NCBI GenBank assembly: GCA_020744425.1
Contig: JAGMUV010000003.1
Span: 3,410,001 to 3,474,000 of the forward strand
Reading direction: 5' to 3'
Source: Dactylonectria macrodidyma
Lineage: Eukaryota; Ascomycota; Sordariomycetes; Hypocreales; Nectriaceae
DNA length: 64,000 nucleotides
Positions within the stretch are counted from its first letter, which is position 1. The number at the start of each line of letters is the position of its first letter. The position numbers and the translations under genes were made by a program. Under the pieces are notes generated by a model. That model ran no database searches. It saw only the letters and a program-made list of their open reading frames with translations, and had not been told where the DNA came from. This document shows, piece after piece, positions 23,062 to 34,015 of the stretch.

Positions 23062-23587
23062 CGTTAGAGATCTCTGTCTTCTTGGTCCTTCTTCTGGTTG
23101 TTGGGTGAAAGTTGGTGATGATGAGTGAGAGTGAGAGTTGATGAAAACTCCAGGTTTGGGCAACGGATAGCCACTTAAGTGGGGAGCTGACAGTTCGTTC
23201 TCTTGGCCGCATGCATGTACAGTAGTAACATGTGACAATTGTTTATACAACTCATTGAAAAAAAATCATCTGTAACATCTCAAGTCTACAAGGGGTATTC
23301 TTGGTTTACTAAGGCTTGGCTTGCCTCTCAGTCCTCAATTTGCCAACGAGCCGTTCCCAGAATCGGCTGGCAAAGCTGTCCGCTGGTGATGTCGCGATTG
23401 CGGGCTGCGGGCGGAGGTGGTCGGAGATGTGGAGTCTAGTCTCCGATTCCCGATCCCCGATCCACCTTCGCAAATATACATCCTGGGGGGTTTCGTTTCA
23501 TCATTCTGCCAAAAGATTCACGATGCTTGTGCTATACAGTTTCTATGTCCAAAATCGCCTTGTATGATGGCATGTCTTCATCTCTAA
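23062..23587. promoter_or_regulatory. Interval between hydrolase-like gene and LCCL gene
   Basis: This 526-base interval lies upstream of the hydrolase-like gene and downstream of the LCCL gene stop; both genes are on the minus strand. It holds the promoter and leader of the former and the 3' UTR of the latter. No gene pattern is seen. Confidence 0.45.
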
Positions 23588-25609
23588 TCAACGCTTTATC
23601 ATCTGTTCCTCGCCAAGACTTCGAACCTTCACCCGCGATGGCCCCGACTTCATCTGGCGCCACTCGCCTTCGGCCGTCCAAGTGCCTGCTTTAGTGTAAT
23701 CGCCGTTGGAGCCGCCCGTCATGTAAGCGAACCGGAAATATTCGGGGAGATCCAAGTCAATGTTTCTAGACCAAATGAATCTATGCTTCTCATCGTCGGT
23801 GCCGTCAAAAAATGTGCGAAATCGCTCGACATCGTTTACCAAGATGCTGATGCCGTCGTACAGATCGCTGGGAGCATCCTTCCACTTGAATGTGATATTT
23901 GATACTTCGTTGGTGCTGTTGCTCAAATCGATGATAGGGTCCAGGATGACAGGGAGGCGTGAACCCTTCTGAGCGTCGCCCTGCAAAGCCGCTGGTGTCT
24001 GCAGCACCGGATCGAATCCCCACCTCGCGATGCCGTTGATGAAGAGGCCAACTAGTAATCCTTGGTAAATCAACGATGGCCGGGTCTGTAAGCTAGTCCC
24101 CGGTATAAATAGTAGGCCTAAGATGTAATGGTGGATGCGTAGATTGAGGCTTGGTAGGGAGAGTGAGATAATGATTCCACCCACAAACAGACCGTAGAGC
24201 TTTAGATGACTGATGAGACGCCCTTCTTGTCTAAAGAAGTAAATTTGCGAAACAACAATGCAAAATATTACCAAAATGATGATGGCGAGCGCAGCTTTGG
24301 CGCCGGGCTGCTGCTCCAAATCATGCTTGTTCAGTCGCTGGATGGGGATGAAGCTCAAGGTGTAATTGTCCAAGGCACCCACCCAGCAGGCTCCCAGCCA
24401 CAGGACTGACTTTTCAAATTGCGCCGTCAGGCCACGAAGCGTGCGGCGTACGCCCATCACGTCGTACATGGCCCAGACGCAAAACATGGCTGGGAGGAAC
24501 TTGCCCAGCAAGTTGGAAACGAGGCCGGCAATTGTCGCGTACGGGGGCGGATCCAGCGCCATGCCGACGGTCCAGAAGAGGCCGATGAAATTGGGGAAAA
24601 AGAAGAGCGCGGGCGAGTTGGTGAAGATGGAGAGCACGCCACTAAAGACGGCCGAGACGGCTAGCAGAGACCAACGCATGTCGGTGGCGGAGCAGTCGAC
24701 ATCATCAACGAATGTGAAGGACAGAGGGAAGTACGAGTCAAATCCCAGGCTCTTGATGCCATGTCGGTTCGAGCCGATGAAATTCTCGTACCGCCCAACC
24801 AACTTGACAACTCCGCAACCTCCATGCGAGTTGGAAATGATTCCGGCATGGATGGCAGCGCCACAGATGAAAGAATCCCCACGGTAGATGGGAGTGCCGT
24901 TGTTGTTCGGCCCGCCTACAACCAAGGGTCTATAGTTAGCCTCAACGTCTCCAATGGCTCGGGGATTTTGAAGCTGATAGCTCTCGCAATCTGCCGAGCA
25001 TCGGAACGGAAATCCGGCGCCATTGAAGGGGCGGCATCCGTTGCCGTCAAGGCCGCAAGAGTTGCCTGACCCCCAGTACGTCACGCCACATCCGATGCTC
25101 TGAGGCTCACCCCATCCAGTGATCTCGGTGGCCAGCGTCGCCTGTCGCTTGACCAGGGCGAAAGTCACAACCCAGATGCTCAAGTAAAAGCAGACGAGCC
25201 ATACGCGATGCTTGTACTGGGGCAGGAACCGATCGACAAGCCAGAGAGGATATTCCTGGACTGCCGGGAAGAGCGGCTTGATTCGGTACCGTTGCGGATT
25301 GGCAGGGCCCTTAGTCCACTTGACAATAGTCTTGGAGACTCGGCGCACAGAGTATGGCACCCATTTCCACCTCTTCCATGTTCCTTCGTCCTGGATGAAC
25401 CGTGGGGTTGGGGGATCGCTTTCGTCGATTTCAAGTTGTGCATCAGTATCGAGCGGCGGCGCATGACGCTGGTGCTGGCGCTGTTGCTGTTGCTGCTGTT
25501 GATTGTCGCTGTCGCTGTCGGTGCCGACTGGCACGACGTGAACGTCAATGGGGTGCTGTTCGGGGCCGGTCATGAGGGGCTGGCGCTCGTCGTCATCAAA
25601 GCTCACCAT
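23588..25609 (-). CDS. LCCL domain multi-pass membrane protein
   Basis: A single exon encodes 673 residues from an ATG at 25,609 with a good context (TCACCATGG on the minus strand: ACCATGG-like). Residues 1-100 are hydrophilic with a glutamine run of about ten residues near 38-49. One membrane segment (RVWLVCFYLSIWVVTFALV) precedes an extracytosolic cysteine-rich region, within which the LCCL domain is recognised by YRGDSFICGAAIHAG followed by the GGCGVV and LVG elements. About seven to eight further hydrophobic helices follow, then a soluble C-terminal region of roughly 130 residues. The length and layout match the fungal LCCL membrane proteins, whose biochemical role is unknown to me. It is divergent from the QTRT2 gene. 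Confidence 0.88.
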   Translation of the reverse strand: MVSFDDDERQPLMTGPEQHPIDVHVVPVGTDSDSDNQQQQQQQRQHQRHAPPLDTDAQLEIDESDPPTPRFIQDEGTWKRWKWVPYSVRRVSKTIVKWTKGPANPQRYRIKPLFPAVQEYPLWLVDRFLPQYKHRVWLVCFYLSIWVVTFALVKRQATLATEITGWGEPQSIGCGVTYWGSGNSCGLDGNGCRPFNGAGFPFRCSADCESYQLQNPRAIGDVEANYRPLVVGGPNNNGTPIYRGDSFICGAAIHAGIISNSHGGCGVVKLVGRYENFIGSNRHGIKSLGFDSYFPLSFTFVDDVDCSATDMRWSLLAVSAVFSGVLSIFTNSPALFFFPNFIGLFWTVGMALDPPPYATIAGLVSNLLGKFLPAMFCVWAMYDVMGVRRTLRGLTAQFEKSVLWLGACWVGALDNYTLSFIPIQRLNKHDLEQQPGAKAALAIIILVIFCIVVSQIYFFRQEGRLISHLKLYGLFVGGIIISLSLPSLNLRIHHYILGLLFIPGTSLQTRPSLIYQGLLVGLFINGIARWGFDPVLQTPAALQGDAQKGSRLPVILDPIIDLSNSTNEVSNITFKWKDAPSDLYDGISILVNDVERFRTFFDGTDDEKHRFIWSRNIDLDLPEYFRFAYMTGGSNGDYTKAGTWTAEGEWRQMKSGPSRVKVRSLGEEQMIKR

Positions 25610-26692
25610 GGCGGCCGTGTCGGAGCGAAAAGCAAAGGGCAGAGTAGAAAATAAGCGGCAGCGTCGCAGCAAAAGGCTCGGCGATGGTTGAGTGGGCTGG
25701 CGCAGTTGCCTACCCGGAGGATCCGCAGCCGGAGCGGAGCAATGTGGGGCGTCGAGGCAGCGAGGAAGGCGCTTATCAGGTAGTCTGACTCTCTCACGTT
25801 TGAAGTTTGAGGTTTGACAACTGCGAGGTTGAGGCAAGTTCGTTCGGCCAGCGGAGCCCTGGGATGAAGCGTACCAGGTATCGCCAGTGCATCTCGATTG
25901 CTCTCAGCCGCATCACGGGTCCTATATTAGTGGTCTCGCAATGCCGAAGTTACTAACGACCAGGTAAGACTCGTGAGCGACCAAAGGTTGTGTGAACGTT
26001 GGCAGTGGGGCTCACCGGATTGGTCAGAACTGGTTCTCTCACGAATACGCAAACAAAACTTGGGTGGCTCGGTAGTTCGGGGCCGCGACGTCCAGTGTCG
26101 AGCCAGTCAAACTCGTGTCAGGCGCACAAGGCATCATGAGGCACCCATGACTTGCCAGACCCATAAAAGGAAGGGATGAACAAGAAATGCCAATGTGTTC
26201 ATTTGTTTGATCAATACATATGAGAATTTAGAGACTAATTCACTTGCTAACTTGCACGATTTTTTGGGGGGGCATTTTTCATCCCATAATTCAGCCATAA
26301 ATCAGACTCTCAACAGTTGCTTGTTCTTCTGCATTGCCAGTGTCTGTCTTCCCCTGTAGGCGAGAGTCACGTTGCACCTGCCATGGCGGCTGATCTTCGG
26401 CAACCCTCACACAGTCCAAGACAGTGCGCGCCCACACTATCACAACCTCTCACACCCTTGACCAACTTGCCAAAAACCCATGCTATGAAGCCCTGCAACC
26501 CAAAGACCCTGCAACACTCAGCATCTGTGACAGTGCTAAGACCACTACTAGGATAGCCTCATCAGATCTGAATTCTCTTTTTAACTGTTCTCTCTTCTCT
26601 AACCCTCTAGATCGTGGGCCTACCGTTGATCTCCTTCCCTTGGTTATCACAAACAGAATCCCCCTCTCGATGCTTCACTCTGCCATGTCAAG
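25610..26692. promoter_or_regulatory. Shared divergent promoter region, LCCL and QTRT2
   Basis: About 1.08 kb between the start codons of two divergent genes. It must contain both promoters. The part from 26,300 to 26,690 is CT- and CA-rich, like a fungal leader. No coding pattern or repeat stands out. Confidence 0.45.
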
Positions 26693-28125
26693 ATGACCCA
26701 GCCTACCCTACAAGAAGACCCTTTCAAGACCTCTACTTTCACAATGTTCGAGATCCTGAAATCTGCCTCCGCTGATGTTGGCGCTGCACGTCTTGGGCGA
26801 TTGGCCCTGGCAAACCACAGAGTTATGGAGACGCCAAACTACCTTGCCGTCGCATCTCGCGGAGTCATTCCTCATTTGACACCCGAGAACACGAAGAGAC
26901 ACACCACATTTGATGCAACATATATGGCTATAGAAGACTGTACGTGCATCCATTCAAGATGACCAGACACTGTTTGACATTAAACACAGTTCTTGACAAG
27001 AAGGAACCGCCCATCCTGAAAATGTCAAAGGAGACATCCCGAAACCTTCACAGTTTCACATCTTTTCCATCAGAGCGTGCTATCGTTCTTGGACCTAGGC
27101 GATTCCCACCTGTTCTAACACCAGTCGGCAATGGGGCGCAACATCTCAGCATTTTCACTTCTACCGGCTTCCGCAACTTGACAATCCCTGAGTTCGCTGA
27201 GGTCATCGAGATCGCGCAACCCGAAATCGCTATCCCTCCCGCAGACCTCTTTCATACCAGCTCGACCCCTCCAGCAAAACGACAAATTCGAATGGTTGAG
27301 CGCACCGAAGAATGGGTTGATGAATTCTTCCGCATCTCAGACCCTCAGGGGCGGTTGAAGGAACTGGGTGTCGCCGTCTTCGCCCCCGTGCTCCCAGTGG
27401 AGTATCCTCTTCAATGGGATTATCTCAGACACCTCTCTGAGGACGTGAGAGAATCGCTCTCTGGACTTGCGATTTACGACGTGAATCTACTCCCCGAGCT
27501 CGCCAACTACCCGCCACTCCTCGACTTGCCGAGATTGGCATTTGGCCCCTCTAAATCCCCTCAAGACCTCCTTCGGCAACTGACTCTGGGCGTTGATGTT
27601 TGCACGGTGCCCTTTGTCAACGTCATGTCCGATGCCGGTGTTGGGTTGACTTTCACTTTTCCACCCCCTGAGACCCAGGGTGTTCAGCCCCTTGGTATTG
27701 ATATGTGGTCTGCAGATCATGCAACCTCTCTTCTACCCATAGTAGAGGGTTGCAAATGCTACACATGCACCAACCACCACAGGGCGTTCATCCACCATCT
27801 ACTCAACGCTAAGGAGATGCTGGGATGGAACCTACTCCAGATCCACAACCACTGGCTCCTCGGAGAATTCTTCATTGGCGTGCGGAAATCCCTAGGGGAA
27901 GGCACTGCTCGATTCGAGGAGTGCAGTCGTGATTTCTCAGCCAATTACGAACCCGAGCTTCCATTTGGAACAGGCGAACGACCCCGAGCAAGAGGTTACC
28001 ACTTCAAAAGTATTGCTGGCCAGACAAAGATAAATGAGCCGAGCTGGCAGGCTTTCGACACCACCGACAAGTCCCTTTCAGTCTCCGACACCGCAGCTCA
28101 GCCGCCGGTTGCTCCGAGTGCCTAG
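26693..28125 (+). CDS. QTRT2: Queuine tRNA-ribosyltransferase accessory subunit 2 (QTRT2)
   Basis: Non-catalytic partner of the eukaryotic tRNA-guanine transglycosylase that inserts queuine at position 34 of His, Asn, Asp and Tyr tRNAs. Two exons (to 26,939 and from 26,990 to 28,125) join at a Phe codon. Two ATGs compete: 26,693 gives 460 residues, and 26,744 (with CACAATG context) gives 443 and starts with MFEILKSAS, closer to the family start, so I favour the second. The TIM-barrel sequence is typical, with ARLGRL, TPNYLAV, a SRGVIPHLTP segment, PVEYPLQWDYL and LLPIVEGCKC. A complete zinc site is present: C-x-C-x2-C at residues 320-325 with His at 351 (26,744 numbering). The C-terminal about 60 residues are polar and Pro/Ser-rich. 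The catalytic subunit QTRT1 is not in this window. Confidence 0.92.
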
Positions 28126-30561
28126 AGAAGGACCCTGCAGAGGATGAGGTTGCATCGTACCTGCCGAACCTAATAGGATTGCATGCTCCCCACTTATGCC
28201 ATCCGTGCCGGCGGGAAGGAGTATCACCCGCCGCGTTGGTACGGCCCACACTGCAGAGGGGAAGTTCGTCTCCCCATGCAAAGGGGCATAGTTCGTTCAA
28301 TAGCTGTGGCCGATAGATTTTTTACAAAGTCTCCTTGATCCCAACAATTCGTAGTCGACCGAAGCATGACAAATCGAAGCACGTGGGAGGCTGCGTTGGC
28401 GAAAATGGTAGCAGTAACCCGGTATGTGCCACGACCAATGCTTGTTGACTTAGAGTGCACGTATACAAAGAAATACGCAATCGTTAATTGCCCTTCCATC
28501 TCCAGAGCGATTAGCCCAGACATCCAACTTCAATATCCATAAACAACTTCGTCTACAACTTCCAGCTGCTATTCGCTGATGCACCTCCCACTGCAGGACT
28601 CAGGACCTCGGATACTCGTCCAAATTGCGTAGCGGAGTGTATTGAAGGATGCAAATGAGGGGGGTTTGGTCGATCGCCAACTAACACGTGCTGATCAGAT
28701 CCAAACACCTAGAGACTAGCTCGTCAACTTGTGTGCTTTGTATCCTAGCTCCAACGGGTGGATATGTAACGTTCGAGGTGAGATGTTGCGGCCGTGATGT
28801 TCGGCTAATAGTGCAGTCTCGGCGCCCGCTGGTTCAACAAATCCCTAAGAGCTCGGCCTCTGGACAAGTCGTACAAGCTCAGCTAATTCGTCCGAGGCAG
28901 AAAAGCCGAAGACGAGATAATGAGACCACAACAGCGTCCCGTTGGCGGTTTCAACGTCATGGGTGGGGGCGGTCAAAGATTAGCCCACCTTCTTCGTTCA
29001 TGTCTAGTCGGGCAAACCAGGGATTAAGCATGAATACGGCTAGAAGCCGTCATCGCTCTGCAAAATTTCTTATTACGCCGCGTTAGGGTGGACACGGCCA
29101 AGTCGCCCGATAGAGTTGAGTTGAGGTTATGTTCAAGCATGTCTGATCTTGAAGGTCCCGGGGATAAGTGGAACAGGGGTATGAAGCCAATGAGAGACCG
29201 ACATCCACCCACGCGCGAGTTAGTGGAGGGTTGGAAGGACGGACAAAGCGGGGGACGCAGCCTAGCATCGCAGCGTTCCGTCCGCCCTCCGATCTTATCA
29301 AAGCCTATCAGCATGGTGAGCAGCCGGTATCTCTGGGTCCCTGTTGACAAGGGTCGAAGAGAGACGCCGCACACCAGAGAGCATCAACTTGCCCTCAATG
29401 CTGAAGAGCAATGTCCAGAAGAAAATGGCATTTTTATTATTTCTTAGTGATACCTTATGGGAATTTACTGACTAATTTAGTAGAATATCTCTCCTCTCAA
29501 GATGGTTTTCTTATGGCTTAGGTACAAAGAGACTCTTGTTCCGTGCTCGTTCAGCATCGTGAGAGGTGGGGGCAGCCGTCATCAATAATCCTAGTCTGTG
29601 GTGTTTTTGTTCCCCTGGAGGGAACGGGGAACCAGGACCCGGTTGGTGTGGGTCGGCTGTTGGATACCGCTGTGGTTTAGTGTGTACGGACTGCTTGCAA
29701 TGCTGCATGTCCCTGCACAGGCTCTGGGTTGGTGTGCTTGCTTGCATCTCGGTGACCGCGTTGGGAAAGGACACCATCTCGGCCGACTTACACGGATTGC
29801 CAAGGACCGGCCGTGGCGCGGAAGCTGCAGCTTGGGAGCGGCAATGCAATACAGGGCTAGGTTCCGACACTACAAACGTCCTCTAGGTACTGGATTATTG
29901 CAGGCATTGATGGTCTTTCACACTTTCACAGGCATTGGCACGTCCTGGCATGCCCTTGTAAGGTCCTTGGCGAATCTGCAGTGAGCGGGGAGCCCGGCAG
30001 ACTTGGGCGCACGTGCCGGCGTCCCTCACCATGAGGCGCCCAGACTACCTGTCTGGGTAGGTGCCTGGACCAAAGGTCTCCATCATCATAGACTTCCCAG
30101 CAGCACGGAACTGACCATGTCGATCCAACCCTCCTCGTCCTACGAATCATACTCACATTGACCAATTGAGACGGAGGAATGAGTCTGATGCCCACCATCT
30201 GCAGTGCCTACTTGCTTAGCACATTGGTGCAGGATGGGGACTTGGCCTCCGCTAGCCCACTGGGGAAGGCGGATGACGGACGACATGGACCAGACAGGAA
30301 CCCGTCTTCGGCCTTGTCTTTCGAACTGGGAATGCTCGTGGGTTCTCATGGGTGCTAGAGATGGATCATGACATCCAGCTGCTGCCGCTACACTCCACGT
30401 GGGATGCCAAACCATTTCTTATAAAGGAGTCCAGTGCTGCTGGCATAAACCTTCTCCCAGACCTTCCTTCCAGCCCGCAGCTGTTGTTTCAACATTGCTC
30501 TCAACTCCACCACAAGCGACAACCCGTCTGTTAATTTTGACGCCGGGTCGAGCTTCGCACC
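28126..30561. other. Intergenic region upstream of the alkaline phosphatase
   Basis: About 2.4 kb with no gene pattern. The most useful content is four CACGTG hexamers (28,380; 28,685; 30,010; 30,396), two followed by GG. CACGTG is the core site for PHO4/NUC-1-type phosphate-starvation regulators. The copy at 30,396-30,403 is about 160 bases upstream of the phosphatase start, the usual promoter distance. The region also contains short ATG frames without any domain-like sequence. Confidence 0.5.
30396..30403 (+). promoter_or_regulatory. Candidate phosphate-response element CACGTGGG
   Basis: CACGTGGG matches the core site of the bHLH phosphate regulators PHO4 (yeast) and NUC-1 (Neurospora). 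It lies about 160 bases upstream of the ATG of an extracellular alkaline phosphatase. Two further CACGTG copies in this upstream region lie at 30,010 and 28,685, with CACGTGGG again at 28,380. Binding is inferred from the motif and the gene's role; other bHLH factors use the same core. Confidence 0.45.
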
Positions 30562-32780
30562 ATGTTGTTCAAGCTCAACGCCCTCGCCGTCCTGGCCGCG
30601 TCGCTCTGCGCCGTCTCGGCCCAGACCTACCAGCGTCTCGGAACGTGCCCCAAGCTCGGCTGCATTCTGCCCCCCGACCAGAGCGAGTTCCTCCCCGGCC
30701 AGCTCTTCGACCTCCGAGTCGAGGTTCACGCGCCCGTCAACGGCTCAGAGAAGGCCCACAATGGCAAGCCCGACAGCAAGTTCAAGGTGACCATCGCCAA
30801 GAAGGGCGGCAAGACCAAGGACTTTGCCAGTGCCTTTGGCATCAGCGAGCCCAAGGTCGAGACCTGGACCTTCTCCTGGTACGAGGACTTGTATGCCGAG
30901 GATGCCAAGACGCCCTCGGTCGTCAACGTCGCTGCTAAGGCCTACCGCAAGCTTACTATTACCGAGCCCGGCACTTACACCGTTACCCTCAAGTACTACA
31001 ATGGCGAGACCACCACTGCTACCTGGACCGTCCGGCCCCTTAACACTAAGCGCAAGGCCAAGAACGTCATCTTCTTCATTGGTGATGGCATGACTACCAA
31101 CATGGTGCGTCTCCCGCGAGTTAATTGACCCCTAATTCGTTTGTAATACATGCTGATAAGCCACTTTCAGATCACTGCCGCCCGTCTGCTAGGACACAAG
31201 AGCATCAATGGCAAATACCAGTCCACCATGAAGATGGACGAGTTTCCCATTATCGGCCACCAGATGACCCACTCTATCGACAGCTACATCACCGACTCTG
31301 CCAACTCGGCCTCTGCTCTTTACAGCGGCCACAAGAGCACTGTCAACGCCATGGGGTATGTGTTTTCGATACCACCCTTGGTGACTTTTCAGAAGCTAAC
31401 ATGAATAGTGTCTACGCGGATTCCTCGGCCGATCCCTTTGATGACCCGAAGGTGGAGACAATTGTCGAAATCTTCAAGCGTGTCTGGGTTTGTGCATCCA
31501 AGAGCCCCTCGTAGCTTGGGTGAGATTGCTAATTCATGGCTTTAGGGCGGTGCTTGGGGTGCCGTTTCCACCGCTTTCCTCGCCGATGCCACTCCAATTG
31601 CCCTGACCGGCCACACTCGTCTCCGAGGCCAGTACGGTCCTCTGATTGACCAGGCTCTCAACGGCGTCGCCAACTATAGCTGGACCGACCACGAGGGCCC
31701 TGATGTCTTCTTCGGCGGAGGTGCTGAAAACTTCTATGCCGGCGCCAGCTCATACAAGGGCAAGGACTGGTACAAGGAGTTCAAGAACCAGGGTTACTCC
31801 GTCAGCAACACCAAGACGGCTCTCCTCAAGGCTCCCACCAACAAGAAGGCCCTCGGTGTCTTTTGCCAGGGCAACCTCCCTGTCTGGCTGGACCGCAACA
31901 TCTACACCGACAACATCAATGATTTCAAGAACGACCCTCTCGGCAGCACTTCGCCCGCTACTGACCTTCCCGGCCTCAAGGACATGACCCTCAAGGCCGT
32001 CGATATCCTGCACAAGCGCGGTGGTGACAAGGGTTTCTTCCTCATGTCCGAGGGTGCCTCCATCGACAAGCAGATGCACGCCCTCGACTACGACCGTGCT
32101 CTGGGCGATCTCCTCGAGCTCGACGACACCGTCCGCGCCACCATTGCCAAGCTCGACAAGCTTGGCATCCTCGACGAGACCCTCGTCATTGTCTCAGCCG
32201 ATCACGGTCACGGCTTCGAGTAAGTACCACTGAATCTATAAAATTACAAAGGTACAAGACCACTAACATCAACCCCAGCGTCTGGGGCTCTGCCGACACC
32301 GAGTACCTCGCTGACCAGGAGGACGACCGCACTAAGCGCCGCGCCATCGGCACCTACGCCAAGTCTGGCGAGTCGCAGTACACCAAGAAGAAGGCTGGCC
32401 TCCACTACGGCACCGGCTCCAACTTCCCCACCAACTGGGAGCCTCGCTACGCCATCGCCGGAGGTGTCGGCGCCGCCCCAGACCGCCGTGAGGACTACAA
32501 GGTTCACAAGGACGGCCCCCGTACGCCCGCCACCAAGGGCGCCGACGGCACCTATTACGCCAACCCCGCGGACGCTGTTGACGGCATCACCTTCAATGGC
32601 ACCATCCCTACCGACGAGGCCCAGGGTGTCCACTCCCTCACCGATGTCCCGGTCTTCGCCTGGGGTCCCTGCCAGGACACCTTCAGCGGCACCTACAACA
32701 ACATCGACATCTTCTACAAGATCTCCAACTGCTTGGGTCTCGCTCGCAACAAGGCCACCGGCAACAAGTGGCGCTCTTAA
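30562..32780 (+). CDS. Secreted alkaline phosphatase (PhoA-type superfamily)
   Basis: Phosphomonoesterase of the alkaline phosphatase superfamily. Five exons (30,562-31,104; 31,171-31,355; 31,409-31,487; 31,546-32,219; 32,279-32,780) give 660 residues and close in frame. Residues 1-20 are a clear signal peptide (MLFKLNALAVLAASLCAVSA). Next is an extra N-terminal region of about 150 residues with Ig-like character. The phosphatase domain follows: metal-site IGDGM, the nucleophile motif YITDSANSASALYSG, KGFFLMSEG with acidic ligands, and the metal-binding SADHGHGFD. The nucleophile motif has Asn and Ser where the classical pattern has small residues and Thr, a modest variation. It lacks a C-terminal membrane anchor and is presumably secreted. 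Probably phosphate-regulated given the CACGTG elements upstream. Convergent with CutC. Confidence 0.92.
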
Positions 32781-33139
32781 AGCGGTAGCAATGGAAGCGA
32801 ATGGCGGAAGTGGTAGATTATGACGAGATGACGATGTAAACTAGACGTTTTGGGACGAGCGCGGGGCGTAATGCGGATGTAGAAGTAATCCATTTAAAAG
32901 TCGAAAACTACCAAGGCAGCTAGCAAATCGCATGGCATTGACATTATGTGCATGCTGCTATCTGAGTTACCTGCCTCCGTGATACTACCCCTTGAGGTGA
33001 TAACGATAGCCAAATCCCCCCCAATGTGGCATTATGGCAAGTCCCAGTTTCCAGATTCACGTCCCCTACATTCCGTCCTGCGTCCGAGGCACGGGTTGCT
33101 TCAGTGAAACTTCTGTCTCCAGGGCGATTGAGGGGAGTT
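32781..33139. other. Convergent 3' region between phosphatase and CutC
   Basis: A 359-base interval between two facing stop codons, expected to hold both 3' UTRs. Nothing else is visible in it. Confidence 0.45.
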
Positions 33140-34015
33140 CTACTCCGGAAAATCAAGGCCCAGCATCGTGCTCAATTGTCTGACCTCCTGACCGTCGACG
33201 TCCTCGGAATTGGAATCACCCTCGACTTTGCCGCGTGCCAAGCATGACGAGTGCGCCCACAGGTTGAGTCCAGGTTGAACCTTTCTGACCTTGTCGATGA
33301 GCATGTTGACGTTTTGGCGGCGCAGGCCACCGCCGACGATGAGCTGGAGGCCCGACATGTGTTGGCAAATGGGGCCAATCATGTCAATGTTTTCGTAAAA
33401 GGGGCCGTTGCCTCCAGAGGTTAGGACACCGGTGAAGTCGCATCTAGCGAGCTCGTTGATGCTCATCTTCCAGTCATCTTCTTCAGCCAGGAGGTCGAAA
33501 GCGCGGTGGAAGACGCAGCGGACGGGCTTGGCGAGCTCGACGAGAATTCTGCATCGCCGTTTGTCGACGCCGAGTCGGCGATCGAGGATAGTAGAGCCGG
33601 GCTTAGGGAGCTCCTCGTCACCAGAGTCGTACCCAAGGCAGCGCTCGAGGATGCCGAAGACGAAGGCGTCGCCGCGGATGGGATTGAGCACGCCGAGTTT
33701 CTTGAACTGTTTAATCGCGCGCTTCATGGCGTTGAACTCGGCGTCGGAGTAGATGAAGTCGACCGGCTCGGGGGCGGTGGGGCCGGGCGCGGGGCGGGGC
33801 CGGATCATGATGCGGATAGGGATGTCGAGCTTCTTCTGGCCTGGTGGGGGGAAGTACAGGTTTTTGACGTCGGCGACATCGGGGGTGAGGCCGCCGACGT
33901 CGTAGGAGCCCCGGGCATTGAGCTCAACGCGGTGGACGCCGAGTTCCTGGGCGTACAGGGCGCTACCGGGAGAGAAGACGGCGACCTCGAGAGGGATCTT
34001 AATTTCCTCAGCCAT
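33140..34015 (-). CDS. cutC: CutC family protein (copper homeostasis)
   Basis: A single exon encodes 291 residues with an ATG at 34,015. The protein is a CutC-type TIM barrel: LEVAVFSPGSALYAQELGVHRVELN near the start, a GGLTP loop, IMIRPR, IKQFKKLGVLNP, FHRAFD, LTSGG and a LIVGGGLR segment near residue 235. These are hallmark strand ends of the family. CutC was named for copper tolerance in E. coli, but its role in copper handling is debated and it has no settled enzymatic activity. The fungal copy has two insertions with acidic or Pro-rich content (near residues 76-82 and 130-139). It is divergent from the histone chaperone gene 2 kb away. Confidence 0.93.
   Translation of the reverse strand: MAEEIKIPLEVAVFSPGSALYAQELGVHRVELNARGSYDVGGLTPDVADVKNLYFPPPGQKKLDIPIRIMIRPRPAPGPTAPEPVDFIYSDAEFNAMKRAIKQFKKLGVLNPIRGDAFVFGILERCLGYDSGDEELPKPGSTILDRRLGVDKRRCRILVELAKPVRCVFHRAFDLLAEEDDWKMSINELARCDFTGVLTSGGNGPFYENIDMIGPICQHMSGLQLIVGGGLRRQNVNMLIDKVRKVQPGLNLWAHSSCLARGKVEGDSNSEDVDGQEVRQLSTMLGLDFPE

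Noticed and set aside
29598..29984. 128-codon frame upstream of the phosphatase
   Set aside because: No recognisable motif; the opposite strand has equally long frames in the same place.
31646..32079. Long antisense and shifted frames within the phosphatase gene
   Set aside because: They are shadows of strongly biased GC-ending codons and have no independent features; similar shadows in the septin, CutC and histone chaperone genes were also left out.
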